The translations under genes were made by a program, and so were the position numbers. A DNA stretch of 5,654 nucleotides from CAZCBN01 sp964496975. GTDB taxonomy: Bacteria; Planctomycetota; Phycisphaerae; Phycisphaerales; UBA1924. The notes beneath the pieces were generated by a model, which worked only from the letters and a program-made list of their open reading frames with translations, made no database searches and had not been told where the DNA came from. The stretch's first letter is position 1, and every line of letters starts with the position of its first letter. This document shows positions 1-5,507 of this stretch, one piece after another. Location of the stretch: contig CAZCBN010000167.1 of NCBI GenBank assembly GCA_964496975.1, positions 1 through 5,654 of the forward strand. The letters are read 5' to 3'.

Positions 1-999
1 ACGCGTCGGCACGTTCATCGGCGCGGGCTTGACGGGCTGGCGCGGGTCGCCGGCCGCGCCGCGGTCGTCGGGGCGCTGCCCCGGACGCGTGGGCCCGCCC
101 GTGGTCGCGGGGCCCGAACCGCCGGCGTCGCGGCCGGGCTCGGTGCGTCCCGGGGCCGCAGAGGCAGCGCTCGCGGGCCTCGCCGGCTCGGCCGAGGCAG
201 GCTGGCCCGGCGCGGCGTTCGCCGTCGGAGGGTTCGCCGAGGGTGCGCCGGCCGCAGGGGCCGCGGGCGATGACGCTGACAAACGATCGCCGACCGCCGG
301 CCTCACCGCCGTGGGCGCGAGCGCCGCGGGGCGGACGGGCACCATGGGCCGCGCGGGCGAGGCCTGAGCCGCGGACCGCGTGTCGGCGGCGCCGGCGTCA
401 CCGGTCGAGGCGGGGCCACCCGGAGCGGCCGTCGCCGCGGTGGCGGCGGCCGCGGGGGACGCCGAAGCGGGCGACGCGGCAGACGCGCCAGACGCGGGGG
501 ATGCCGCCGTCGCGGCCGCGGCGTGGGTGGTTCCCACGGCGGGCGCCGGTGCGGAGACATTCACAGTCGCGGCGGGGCGAGCCGTCGCGCGCTCCGTCGA
601 CGTGTCGGTCGGGGCGTCGGCGTCCCGGGCCGGCGCGGCGACGGCGTCGTCCACCGCGGTGGCCGAGCCGCCGCGGTCGTGGTCGCCCTCATGGTCGGCG
701 TGCTGGCCCATGTGGTGGCCCGCATGGTGGCCCGCGTCGTCGGCGGACTTGGCCCGGTGCTGCCGGGAGCCCTTCGCCCGTGCGGCCTCCAGGTCCACGC
801 GCTCCGACGTCTCCACGGCCGTCGACTGCGACGCAGAGCTGAACCACTCGCGGATGGTCGCCTCAAGCCCGGCGGACACCACCGACATGTGGTTCTTGAT
901 GATGGCCTCGGGGATCCCCTCGTCGTGGCACTTCTGGATGATGGCCTTCGACTCGATCCCCAAGTCCTTCGCGATGTTGAAAACCCGCTTCTGCGCCAA
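1..999 (-). CDS. infB: Translation initiation factor IF-2, N-terminal part (incomplete at left edge)
   Basis: IF-2 is the cytoplasmic GTPase that brings initiator fMet-tRNA to the 30S subunit and promotes 50S joining. Only the first 333 codons are in the window; the G domain and C-terminal domains would lie beyond position 1. Residues 4-53 form the IF2_N domain: KRVFNIAKDLGIESKAII, then a conserved KNHMS at 35-39 and an ATIREWF segment at 47-53. This matches IF-2 N-termini and is close to planctomycete ones as I remember them. Residues 91-107 are His-rich (seven His in 17). From about 112 to 333 the chain is low-complexity Ala/Pro/Ser/Thr/Gly, the disordered linker usual before the G domain. 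The start is TTG at 999-997: it is 5 nt after a GGAGG, gives MAQKRVF, and no in-frame ATG lies nearby upstream. The gene follows nusA by 144 bp with no terminator between, so the two are probably cotranscribed. The frame stays open over all 333 codons. Confidence 0.93.
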   Translation of the reverse strand, partial: MAQKRVFNIAKDLGIESKAIIQKCHDEGIPEAIIKNHMSVVSAGLEATIREWFSSASQSTAVETSERVDLEAARAKGSRQHRAKSADDAGHHAGHHMGQHADHEGDHDRGGSATAVDDAVAAPARDADAPTDTSTERATARPAATVNVSAPAPAVGTTHAAAATAASPASGASAASPASASPAAAATAATAAPGGPASTGDAGAADTRSAAQASPARPMVPVRPAALAPTAVRPAVGDRLSASSPAAPAAGAPSANPPTANAAPGQPASAEPARPASAASAAPGRTEPGRDAGGSGPATTGGPTRPGQRPDDRGAAGDPRQPVKPAPMNVPTR

Positions 1000-1004
1000 T
1001 CCAA

Positions 1005-1009
1005 CCTCC
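1005..1009 (-). promoter_or_regulatory. Ribosome binding site of infB
   Basis: A perfect GGAGG on the minus strand lies 5 nt before the TTG at 999. It decides the start: the frame is open further upstream, with GTG codons at 1068-1066 and 1104-1102, but only the TTG sits at proper distance from such a strong site and gives the expected IF-2 N-terminus. Confidence 0.85.
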
Positions 1010-1113
1010 GACCGTTGTCGCGGGCCCGGCCCGCATGAACTCGCCGCCGTCCGACAAACCGCGGGCACGCCTCTGGGCGAGGCCGCGGCAGAAATCGCAT
1101 GCACCCGGGCGCG

Positions 1114-1155
1114 TCAGCCGCCCAGCCATCAACCGCCCAGCCATCAACCGCCCAG
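1114..1155 (-). repeat. 15-bp tandem repeat over the nusA stop codon
   Basis: On the plus strand the unit is TCAACCGCCCAGCCA. Copies run 1114-1128 (one mismatch), 1129-1143 (exact) and 1144-1155 (first 12 bases). On the coding strand each unit carries the end of nusA, Leu-Gly-Gly-stop. Because 15 is a multiple of three, the TGA recurs in the same frame at 1146-1144, 1131-1129 and 1116-1114. It looks like slippage duplication of the gene's 3' end. Confidence 0.9.
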
Positions 1156-2592
1156 GATGTCCGCCGCCCGCGACGCGTCCTCGGGGGACACGGGGGGCTC
1201 GGGGGTGTCGCCCGCGGGCGGCTCGGCCGCCGCGCCGGGGGCGGCCATCGGCATGTCCCCGAAGCGGCCCGCACCGAGAATGGCCGCCGCGGCCTCGTCG
1301 GGCGACAGGTCCGCCCCGCCGCCGGCGAGGAGCTGCGCCGCCGCCGCCTGCTCCGCCGCGCGACGCTTCTCCGCCGCCTCCTTGTCCTTCGCCTGCTGCT
1401 CCTGCACGATCTTGGCCCGGGCCGAGGCGATCTCGATCAGCCGCTGCACCGCGGCCTCGTCGATCTCGAGCTCGGTCGCCAGCACCTCGGACCCGACCTC
1501 CTCGATGTCGAAGACGCTCACCATGCCCAGCGCCGCGAGCCGGTCGACCTTCTCCTCGCCGATGCCCTCGACCTGCTGCAGCGTCTCGGACATGATCTCG
1601 AGGCCCTTCGTGAACTCCTCGGGCGTCAGGATGTCGATGTCCCAGCCCGTGAGCCGCGCGGCGAGCCGCACGTTCTGCCCGCGCTTGCCGATGGCGAGGC
1701 TCAGCTGGTCGTCGCGCACCACGACGGTGGCCCGGCCCAGCTCGAAGCACAGGCTGATCTCGGACACCTCCGCCGGCTTGAGCGAGTTTTGGATCAGGAT
1801 CTGGCTGCTCTCGTTCCACCGCACGATGTCGATCTTCTCGCCGTTCAGCTCGTCCACGATGTTCTTGATGCGGCTGCCCCGCACGCCCACGCACGCGCCG
1901 ACCGCGTCCACCTTGCTGTCGATGGACGACACGGCGATCTTCGTGCGGTGCCCGGCCTCGCGGGCCATCGCCTTCACCTCGATGATGCGCTCGGCGACTT
2001 CCGGCACCTCCACCTCAAACAGCCGGCGGATGAAGTCCTGGTGGGCCCGGCTCAGGTAGATCTTCACCTGGCTCCCCATGTCCTTTACGTCCTGGATCAG
2101 CGCCCGCACGCGGTCGCCCGCGGTGAACTGCTCGCCGGGGATCTGCTCGCTCCGCAGCATCACCGCCTCGGCCCGGTCGATCTGCACGATCAACGCGCCG
2201 TGGTCGTACCGCTGGGCCGTGCCCGTCACGAGCGTCCCGACGCGCTTGGTGAACTCGTCCAGGATGCTCTGCCGCTCGTCGTCGCGGAAGCGCTGGATCA
2301 TCACCTGCTTGAACGTCTGCGCCGCGATGCGGCCGAACGCCTCGGGCGGGATGTCCACCGCCGCCCCGTGGCGAAGCAGCGACATCGCCCCGCTGATGCG
2401 GTCGATCCGGCAGGTGAACTCCTCGGGGTCCAGGGCGTTGTAGTGCTTCCGCGCCGCCGACACCATCGCCTGCTCAAGGTCGCCGATCAGCGTCTCCCGC
2501 TCGATGTTCCGATCCCGGGCGATCGAGTCCAGGATCCGCAGCATCTCTTGGGCGTTCATCCCCATCGGGGCGGGGGGTTGGGCTTTGGCCAT
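1144..2592 (-). CDS. nusA: Transcription termination/antitermination factor NusA
   Basis: NusA binds RNA polymerase and nascent RNA; it modulates pausing, intrinsic termination and antitermination. The 482 residues hold an N-terminal RNA polymerase-binding domain (about 12-115), an S1 domain (about 116-182), KH1 (about 183-262, with a GVRG loop at 236-239 in the conserved VGACVGVRGSRI) and KH2 (about 285-330, with GKRG at 302-305 in AIGKRGQNVRLAARLTGW). A helix-hairpin-helix-like segment follows (about 340-392, VEGIGEEKVDRLAALG). The end is a charged, Ala-rich helix (396-422) and a disordered Ala/Pro tail. The N-terminal domain is about 30 residues shorter than in E. coli between SG (67-68) and RIAAQT (88-93), which I believe is normal for planctomycetes. 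The start at 2592 has an AGGAA 8 nt upstream. The usual family start, Met12, has no such site. No rimP precedes the gene. infB follows in the same frame. Confidence 0.96.
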   Translation of the reverse strand: MAKAQPPAPMGMNAQEMLRILDSIARDRNIERETLIGDLEQAMVSAARKHYNALDPEEFTCRIDRISGAMSLLRHGAAVDIPPEAFGRIAAQTFKQVMIQRFRDDERQSILDEFTKRVGTLVTGTAQRYDHGALIVQIDRAEAVMLRSEQIPGEQFTAGDRVRALIQDVKDMGSQVKIYLSRAHQDFIRRLFEVEVPEVAERIIEVKAMAREAGHRTKIAVSSIDSKVDAVGACVGVRGSRIKNIVDELNGEKIDIVRWNESSQILIQNSLKPAEVSEISLCFELGRATVVVRDDQLSLAIGKRGQNVRLAARLTGWDIDILTPEEFTKGLEIMSETLQQVEGIGEEKVDRLAALGMVSVFDIEEVGSEVLATELEIDEAAVQRLIEIASARAKIVQEQQAKDKEAAEKRRAAEQAAAAQLLAGGGADLSPDEAAAAILGAGRFGDMPMAAPGAAAEPPAGDTPEPPVSPEDASRAADILGG

Positions 2593-2600
2593 CGTCGTCG

Positions 2601-2605
2601 TTCCT
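2601..2605 (-). promoter_or_regulatory. Ribosome binding site of nusA
   Basis: AGGAA on the minus strand lies 8 nt before the ATG at 2592. It is moderate in strength but favours this start over the in-frame ATG codons for Met10 and Met12, which have no purine-rich Shine-Dalgarno match at suitable distance. Confidence 0.6.
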
Positions 2606-2620
2606 GTCGCGTGTTCAGTT

Positions 2621-2746
2621 GTTCGGGATGTTCAAACTGTCCGAGTTGTCTGACCTGATTCCGATCCGATCCAATCCGCCCCGTCTCCCGGCGATCCCGG
2701 CGACCCCGGCAAGCAGGGCCATCCGGGTTGTCCGGGCCATCCGGGG
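2621..2746. repeat. Degenerate 9-bp tandem array
   Basis: In a fixed 9-nt register the plus strand reads as 14 related units. The best are the seven at 2684-2746, such as TCTCCCGGC, GATCCCGGC, GACCCCGGC, CATCCGGGT, TGTCCGGGC and CATCCGGGG. Units at 2621-2683 keep the register but have drifted. Read on the plus strand, the good part would encode collagen-like Gly-X-Y triplets (D-P-G, D-P-G, K-Q-G, H-P-G, C-P-G, H-P-G). A stop precedes it, there is no start codon and no ribosome binding site, so coding is unlikely. It ends about 30 bp from the nusA start. Confidence 0.6.
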
Positions 2747-2788
2747 CGCCGGCCTCGCTCCGCCGCCGCGTTCCCTCCGGCGGAACGC

Positions 2789-2832
2789 CAAAAACAAACA
2801 ACCCCCAGGGGCCGCGTCGCGCCCCCCGAGGG
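2789..2832 (-). terminator. Terminator-like hairpin with T-rich tract in the nusA leader (candidate attenuator)
   Basis: On the minus strand an outer stem (2828-2832 with 2802-2806, five pairs including one G-U) encloses an inner GGGGC/GCCCC stem (2821-2825 with 2808-2812) with an 8-nt loop. The hairpin is followed at once by TTGTTTGTTTTTG (2801-2789). It lies about 200 bp before the nusA start, so it could be a leaky leader terminator controlling nusA and infB. Alternatively it could end a small RNA made from 2840-3093. The internal loop and interrupted T-tract make it weaker than the terminator at 3254-3289. Confidence 0.3.
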
Positions 2833-3093
2833 CCCTCGTCGGCCCGCGCGGGGAAACCGTCTTCCCCCCGGGCCGCCAGCCGTGGCCGCGTCGCTCAGCG
2901 CATCGCCGAGCCTCCGCGGCGACAAACCGTCGCCCCGTCACCGGCGAAGACCCCAACCCGGGTCACCGACCGCGACACCGCCCGTGCGATCGCCGCGCCC
3001 GATCCCGCTTGGATCCCCTCAGCCCGCATGGCTGCCGCCGGTCCGCATCGAGAGCCCTTTCCACACCGCCGGGCCGCCCCGCCGGTTCCCCCC

Positions 3094-3123
3094 ATCGTAG
3101 ATGCCCCGACCGTTCCCGATCAA
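3094..3123 (-). promoter_or_regulatory. Sigma70-like promoter candidate for nusA-infB
   Basis: On the minus strand TTGATC (3123-3118) and TACGAT (3099-3094) are separated by 18 nt. Each matches four of six consensus bases, including the TTGA of the -35 box and the first, second and last bases of the -10 box. It lies between the upstream gene's terminator and nusA, pointing the right way, and would make a leader of roughly 490 nt. Such matches arise by chance, though less often in DNA this GC-rich. Confidence 0.33.
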
Positions 3124-3253
3124 CGGCCCCACACGCCTTTCGCCCACCCGGCCCCCGGTCGCCCGCCCGGCGCCGAGCCGCCGCCGCCGCCGCAACGCCC
3201 CGCAAAGGCCCGGCGCGGCCCCCCCCGAGCCCGGGCCCGACGCGTGCCTCCCG

Positions 3254-3289
3254 AAGAAAAAAAGGGGCGCTCGCCTCCGAGCGCCCCTT
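3254..3289 (-). terminator. Intrinsic terminator of the secreted dockerin-type protein gene
   Basis: A perfect 12-bp stem (3278-3289 with 3262-3273) closes a 4-nt loop, GAGG on the minus strand. Its 3' arm runs into seven Ts and then CTT (3263-3254). It begins 78 bp past the stop codon at 3368. There is no T-run on the plus-strand side, so it acts only for minus-strand transcripts and separates this gene from nusA. Confidence 0.92.
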
Positions 3290-3367
3290 CAAAGCCAGCT
3301 TTCATCGGCCCGGCCCATACGCACGAAGCGTCAGGCCGTCCGAAGGCTCAGGCGTGTCATCGCTGGC

Positions 3368-5401
3368 TCAAGGGCAGCCGGCGTCGAGGACCGCCAGGAA
3401 GTCGAACAGGTCGAAGATGTCGGCGGGCGAGGTGTCGCCGTTGAAGTCCAGGCCGTTATCCAGGGCGGCGAGGAAGTCGAACAGGTCGAAGATGTCGCCG
3501 GGCACGGTGTCGCCGTTGAAGTCGGCGGGGCACGCCTCGTCCGCGGTCAGGTCGATGTACTGCTCGCCCGGGATGAGCGTGAAGTTAATCGCCGACGTCG
3601 TGCCCAGGTTGTCCGTGCCGACCGCGTCCGCCGCGATCACCTGGTTGGAGACGAAGCCGAAGTCGCCGCTCGCCACCCAGCCGGTCAGCAGGATGGGATC
3701 GGTGCCGTTCCAGCGCAGCTCGGCCAGATCGATCGAGATCTCAAAGCCCGTGCTGACGGCGTTCACAGCCGCCGGGTCGGCGCTGTCGCTCGTCACGCCG
3801 CCGACGTTCGAGTTGTTGATCGCGACCTGCAGGCGACCGGCCGTCGCCGAGCCGCCGCCCTGCGCGTCGCGGGCGGTCTGCGGGGCAAACTCGCTGAACA
3901 GGCTCGTGGTGAAGCCGTCCTGGATGTCCAGGCGGGGCCCGCTGAAGTCGATCAGCTGGCGGGCGCCGGGCAGGTCGTTGCCGCTGCCGTCGGTGATGCC
4001 GCCGCCGAAGAAGCAGCCCGCGTCCAGCGGGAGCAGGCTGAAGAGGTCAAGGTCGGGGCCGTTGGTGCGGAGCGTCGCCGCGTCGGCGAAGTTGATCAGG
4101 TTGCCGTTGCCACCGTCCACGCCGTTGTTAACGTTGAACCAGTAGTCCGCCGCGAAGCCCTCGTCGAAGATCAGCCCGCCCTGGCGGTTCAGGCCGCCGA
4201 ACGAGATGTCCACGTTGTCGGTGCGGAGGATGTTCTGGCCCTCGCCCGCCACCGAGTCAATGAAGAACACGATCTTGTTGAAGTTCACCTCGGCGTTGCC
4301 GCCCACGAAGATGTTCAGGCGGCCGCCCGAGATGCCGGCCCGCACGTTGTTCAGCTCGCTGCCGTACGCCCAGTCGGCGTCGGGCGAAACCGGCGTCGGG
4401 TTGCCGGGCGAGCCCAGCACGCCCGCGATGTTGCTGTTGTCGACCGCGATCGCGACGCCCGTGGGCGCCGCCGCGTCGCCGCCGGCCAGAGCGTTCGCCG
4501 CGCCGAAGCCCGTGGCCTGGCCCAGGAAGAACACCTCGCCGCCGACGGTGCCCAGGTAGCCCGCCACGTCGGTGCCGTTGAAGATGGCAACCGAGGCGAC
4601 AAAGTCGGCCCCGAAGCCCGTGTCGAACGTGTTGCCCGTCTGCGCGTTGGGGATGAACCCGCCGCTGCCGAAGCTCGCGCCGCTCAGCACCGACTCGCCG
4701 CCGGACTGCGTGTCGAAGTACAGGTCGATCGCGTTGCCGTTGGCCTCGAGGTTGCCCGCGATGAACAGGTACAGGTTCGTCGCGTCCCGCGCGACGTAGA
4801 CCGCGTCGATCTCGCTGCCGCCGCCGTTGGGGCCGCTGCCGTCGATCGTGCCGTCGGTCTCGTTGCCGAAGCCCGTGAAGTTGGTCTGCAGGAAGACACG
4901 CGAGTACTGCGTGCCGGCCGTGCCGCCGTCCAGGTTGCCGTCCAGCGTGGGCGTGCCCACGGGCGCGCTCGCCAGGTTCACCGTGACGTCACCGCCGCCG
5001 GGGAAGTCCGTCGCGTTGCTGAAGTCGGTGGGGGGGTTGCCGAAGTTGGTCGAGTCGATCCGCGGGCCCGCGATCGTCTGGTTCGACATGAACGAGCGGT
5101 CGCCCGAGTTCACCCAGCCCGTCAGGCGGAAGGTGCTCGTCCCCGTCAGGCCCAGCGAGGCCAGGGGGATCCGCAACTCAACGCCACGCGTCACGTTCTG
5201 CGGGTCGCCGAAGACGCCGCCGTTGAAGCGACCGGCGCTGTTGTCGCCGAACGACGTCGGGTTCGGGTTCGTCCAGCGGATCCCGCCGTACACCGAAGCC
5301 TCCGTCGCGGCATCAAACACACCATCGATCGTCGGCTGGGCCACCGCCGCCCCCGCGCACGCGAGCAGCGACAACACACTCACACCAGTCTGACGTGTCA
5401 T
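3368..5401 (-). CDS. Secreted multi-module protein with C-terminal Gly-Cys-type dockerin repeats
   Basis: This is a 677-residue exported protein of unknown function. Residues 1-21 are a Sec signal peptide: short basic start, hydrophobic core, cleavage likely after Ala-Val-Ala before Gln22. The rest is Gly/Asn/Asp-rich and probably all beta. Related segments recur: PTIDG and PTLDG heads (23 and 151), SEIDAV/SELNNV followed by NLYLFIAGN/RLNIFVGGN (196-217, 348-369), and a tail with LTGWV-SGD-SNQ (93-108, 572-587). The C-terminus (624-677) has two 25-residue dockerin-like repeats between Cys624 and Cys676. I recall similar modules in planctomycete secreted proteins with PEP-CTERM or Gly-Cys dockerin tails; their ligand is unknown to me. 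No catalytic motif is visible. A longer in-frame start at 5494 would put 31 residues before the signal peptide, whereas Met at 5401 has a good ribosome binding site. The gene appears monocistronic. The tail suggests cell-surface display or sorting, by inference. Confidence 0.88.
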   Translation of the reverse strand: MTRQTGVSVLSLLACAGAAVAQPTIDGVFDAATEASVYGGIRWTNPNPTSFGDNSAGRFNGGVFGDPQNVTRGVELRIPLASLGLTGTSTFRLTGWVNSGDRSFMSNQTIAGPRIDSTNFGNPPTDFSNATDFPGGGDVTVNLASAPVGTPTLDGNLDGGTAGTQYSRVFLQTNFTGFGNETDGTIDGSGPNGGGSEIDAVYVARDATNLYLFIAGNLEANGNAIDLYFDTQSGGESVLSGASFGSGGFIPNAQTGNTFDTGFGADFVASVAIFNGTDVAGYLGTVGGEVFFLGQATGFGAANALAGGDAAAPTGVAIAVDNSNIAGVLGSPGNPTPVSPDADWAYGSELNNVRAGISGGRLNIFVGGNAEVNFNKIVFFIDSVAGEGQNILRTDNVDISFGGLNRQGGLIFDEGFAADYWFNVNNGVDGGNGNLINFADAATLRTNGPDLDLFSLLPLDAGCFFGGGITDGSGNDLPGARQLIDFSGPRLDIQDGFTTSLFSEFAPQTARDAQGGGSATAGRLQVAINNSNVGGVTSDSADPAAVNAVSTGFEISIDLAELRWNGTDPILLTGWVASGDFGFVSNQVIAADAVGTDNLGTTSAINFTLIPGEQYIDLTADEACPADFNGDTVPGDIFDLFDFLAALDNGLDFNGDTSPADIFDLFDFLAVLDAGCP
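3396..3523 (-). repeat. 75-bp direct repeat encoding two dockerin-like calcium loops
   Basis: Positions 3396-3448 and 3471-3523 are near-identical at DNA level with a 75-bp (25-codon) period; blocks of 27 bp (3396-3422 and 3471-3497) and 17 bp (3432-3448 and 3507-3523) match exactly. Each unit encodes DFNGDT, then Pro-x-Asp, then IFDLFDFLA and Leu-Asp. The Asp-x-Asn-x-Asp start is the ligand pattern of dockerin F-hand loops. Confidence 0.88.
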
Positions 5402-5410
5402 ACGTGAAAC

Positions 5411-5416
5411 TCCCTC
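5411..5416 (-). promoter_or_regulatory. Ribosome binding site of the secreted dockerin-type protein gene
   Basis: GAGGGA on the minus strand lies 9 nt before the ATG at 5401. Together with the signal peptide that begins there, it fixes this start instead of the in-frame ATG at 5494. Confidence 0.7.
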
Positions 5417-5495
5417 AGCGAACTGAGACAAAGACGCGTGCGTGCAAACGGCCGCACCACCGGGCCCGACCACTCCCGCCGAGCCAACTGACACA

Positions 5496-5507
5496 GTAAG
5501 CGCTTTC
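5496..5507. promoter_or_regulatory. Palindrome resembling a LacI-family operator
   Basis: The plus strand reads GTAAGCGCTTTC, with a perfect AAGCGCTT core (5498-5505) and a further matching outer G/C pair. LacI/CcpA-family sites typically centre on a CG step within such an A/T-flanked core. It lies about 95 bp before the start at 5401, in the only upstream region of this gene in the window. A weak -10-like GATACA lies just upstream on the minus strand (5532-5527), but I find no convincing -35 box. No LacI-type regulator gene is in view. Confidence 0.3.

Larger units (their letters stand above)
2593..3253. other. Gene-free region upstream of nusA (probable promoter and leader)
   Basis: No reading frame on either strand here looks like a protein; the open frames are Pro/Arg/Gly-rich, as expected from high-GC noncoding DNA. 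There is no recognisable tRNA or rRNA. What it does hold is listed separately: a 9-bp array (2621-2746), a terminator-like hairpin (2789-2832) and a promoter candidate (3094-3123). Small inverted repeats also occur: GCGTTCC/GGAACGC arms at 2768-2774 and 2782-2788, a 12-bp palindrome at 2827-2838, GGGGAA/TTCCCC arms at 2850-2855 and 2862-2867, and GGCGAC/GTCGCC arms at 2918-2923 and 2929-2934. Since the gene to the right ends at its own terminator, nusA transcription should begin inside this stretch. Confidence 0.6.

Noticed and set aside
863..1144. A 93-codon minus-strand frame starting at the ATG that overlaps the nusA stop (TGATG), with a Cys-x-x-Cys near its start, as a possible YlxR homologue
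   Set aside because: It overlaps the infB N-terminus in another frame, lacks YlxR sequence features, has no good ribosome binding site, and its start comes from the repeat.
380..2059. Long plus-strand open frame of over 500 codons across infB and nusA
   Set aside because: It is antisense to two well-supported genes; high GC leaves opposite-strand frames open. Its composition is low-complexity and Ser/Ala/Arg-rich, with no recognisable domain.
2693..3100. Plus-strand collagen-like gene fragment continuing from the 9-bp array
   Set aside because: No start codon before the Gly-X-Y stretch, a stop just upstream, and the sequence after it loses the repeat and becomes Pro/Arg/Ser noise.
2895..3292. 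Short minus-strand frames (66 and 109 codons) between the terminator and nusA
   Set aside because: They have high-GC noise composition, and the longer one begins inside the terminator hairpin. No ribosome binding site was seen.
3396..3523. Direct repeat considered as CRISPR or insertion element ends
   Set aside because: The two copies are in frame and encode the dockerin-like loops; there are no regular short spacers and no transposase.
2619..4145. Plus-strand frame starting near the nusA start
   Set aside because: It is Pro/Arg/Ser-rich with no domain and no ribosome binding site, it crosses the intrinsic terminator and the 3' part of the secreted protein gene, and it is out of frame with the collagen-like reading.
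3101..5407. 768-codon plus-strand open frame opposite the secreted protein gene
   Set aside because: It is the complement of a gene with signal peptide, repeats, ribosome binding site and terminator. The apparent Val/Ala/Arg-rich protein is what Asp/Gly/Asn-rich codons give on the other strand.
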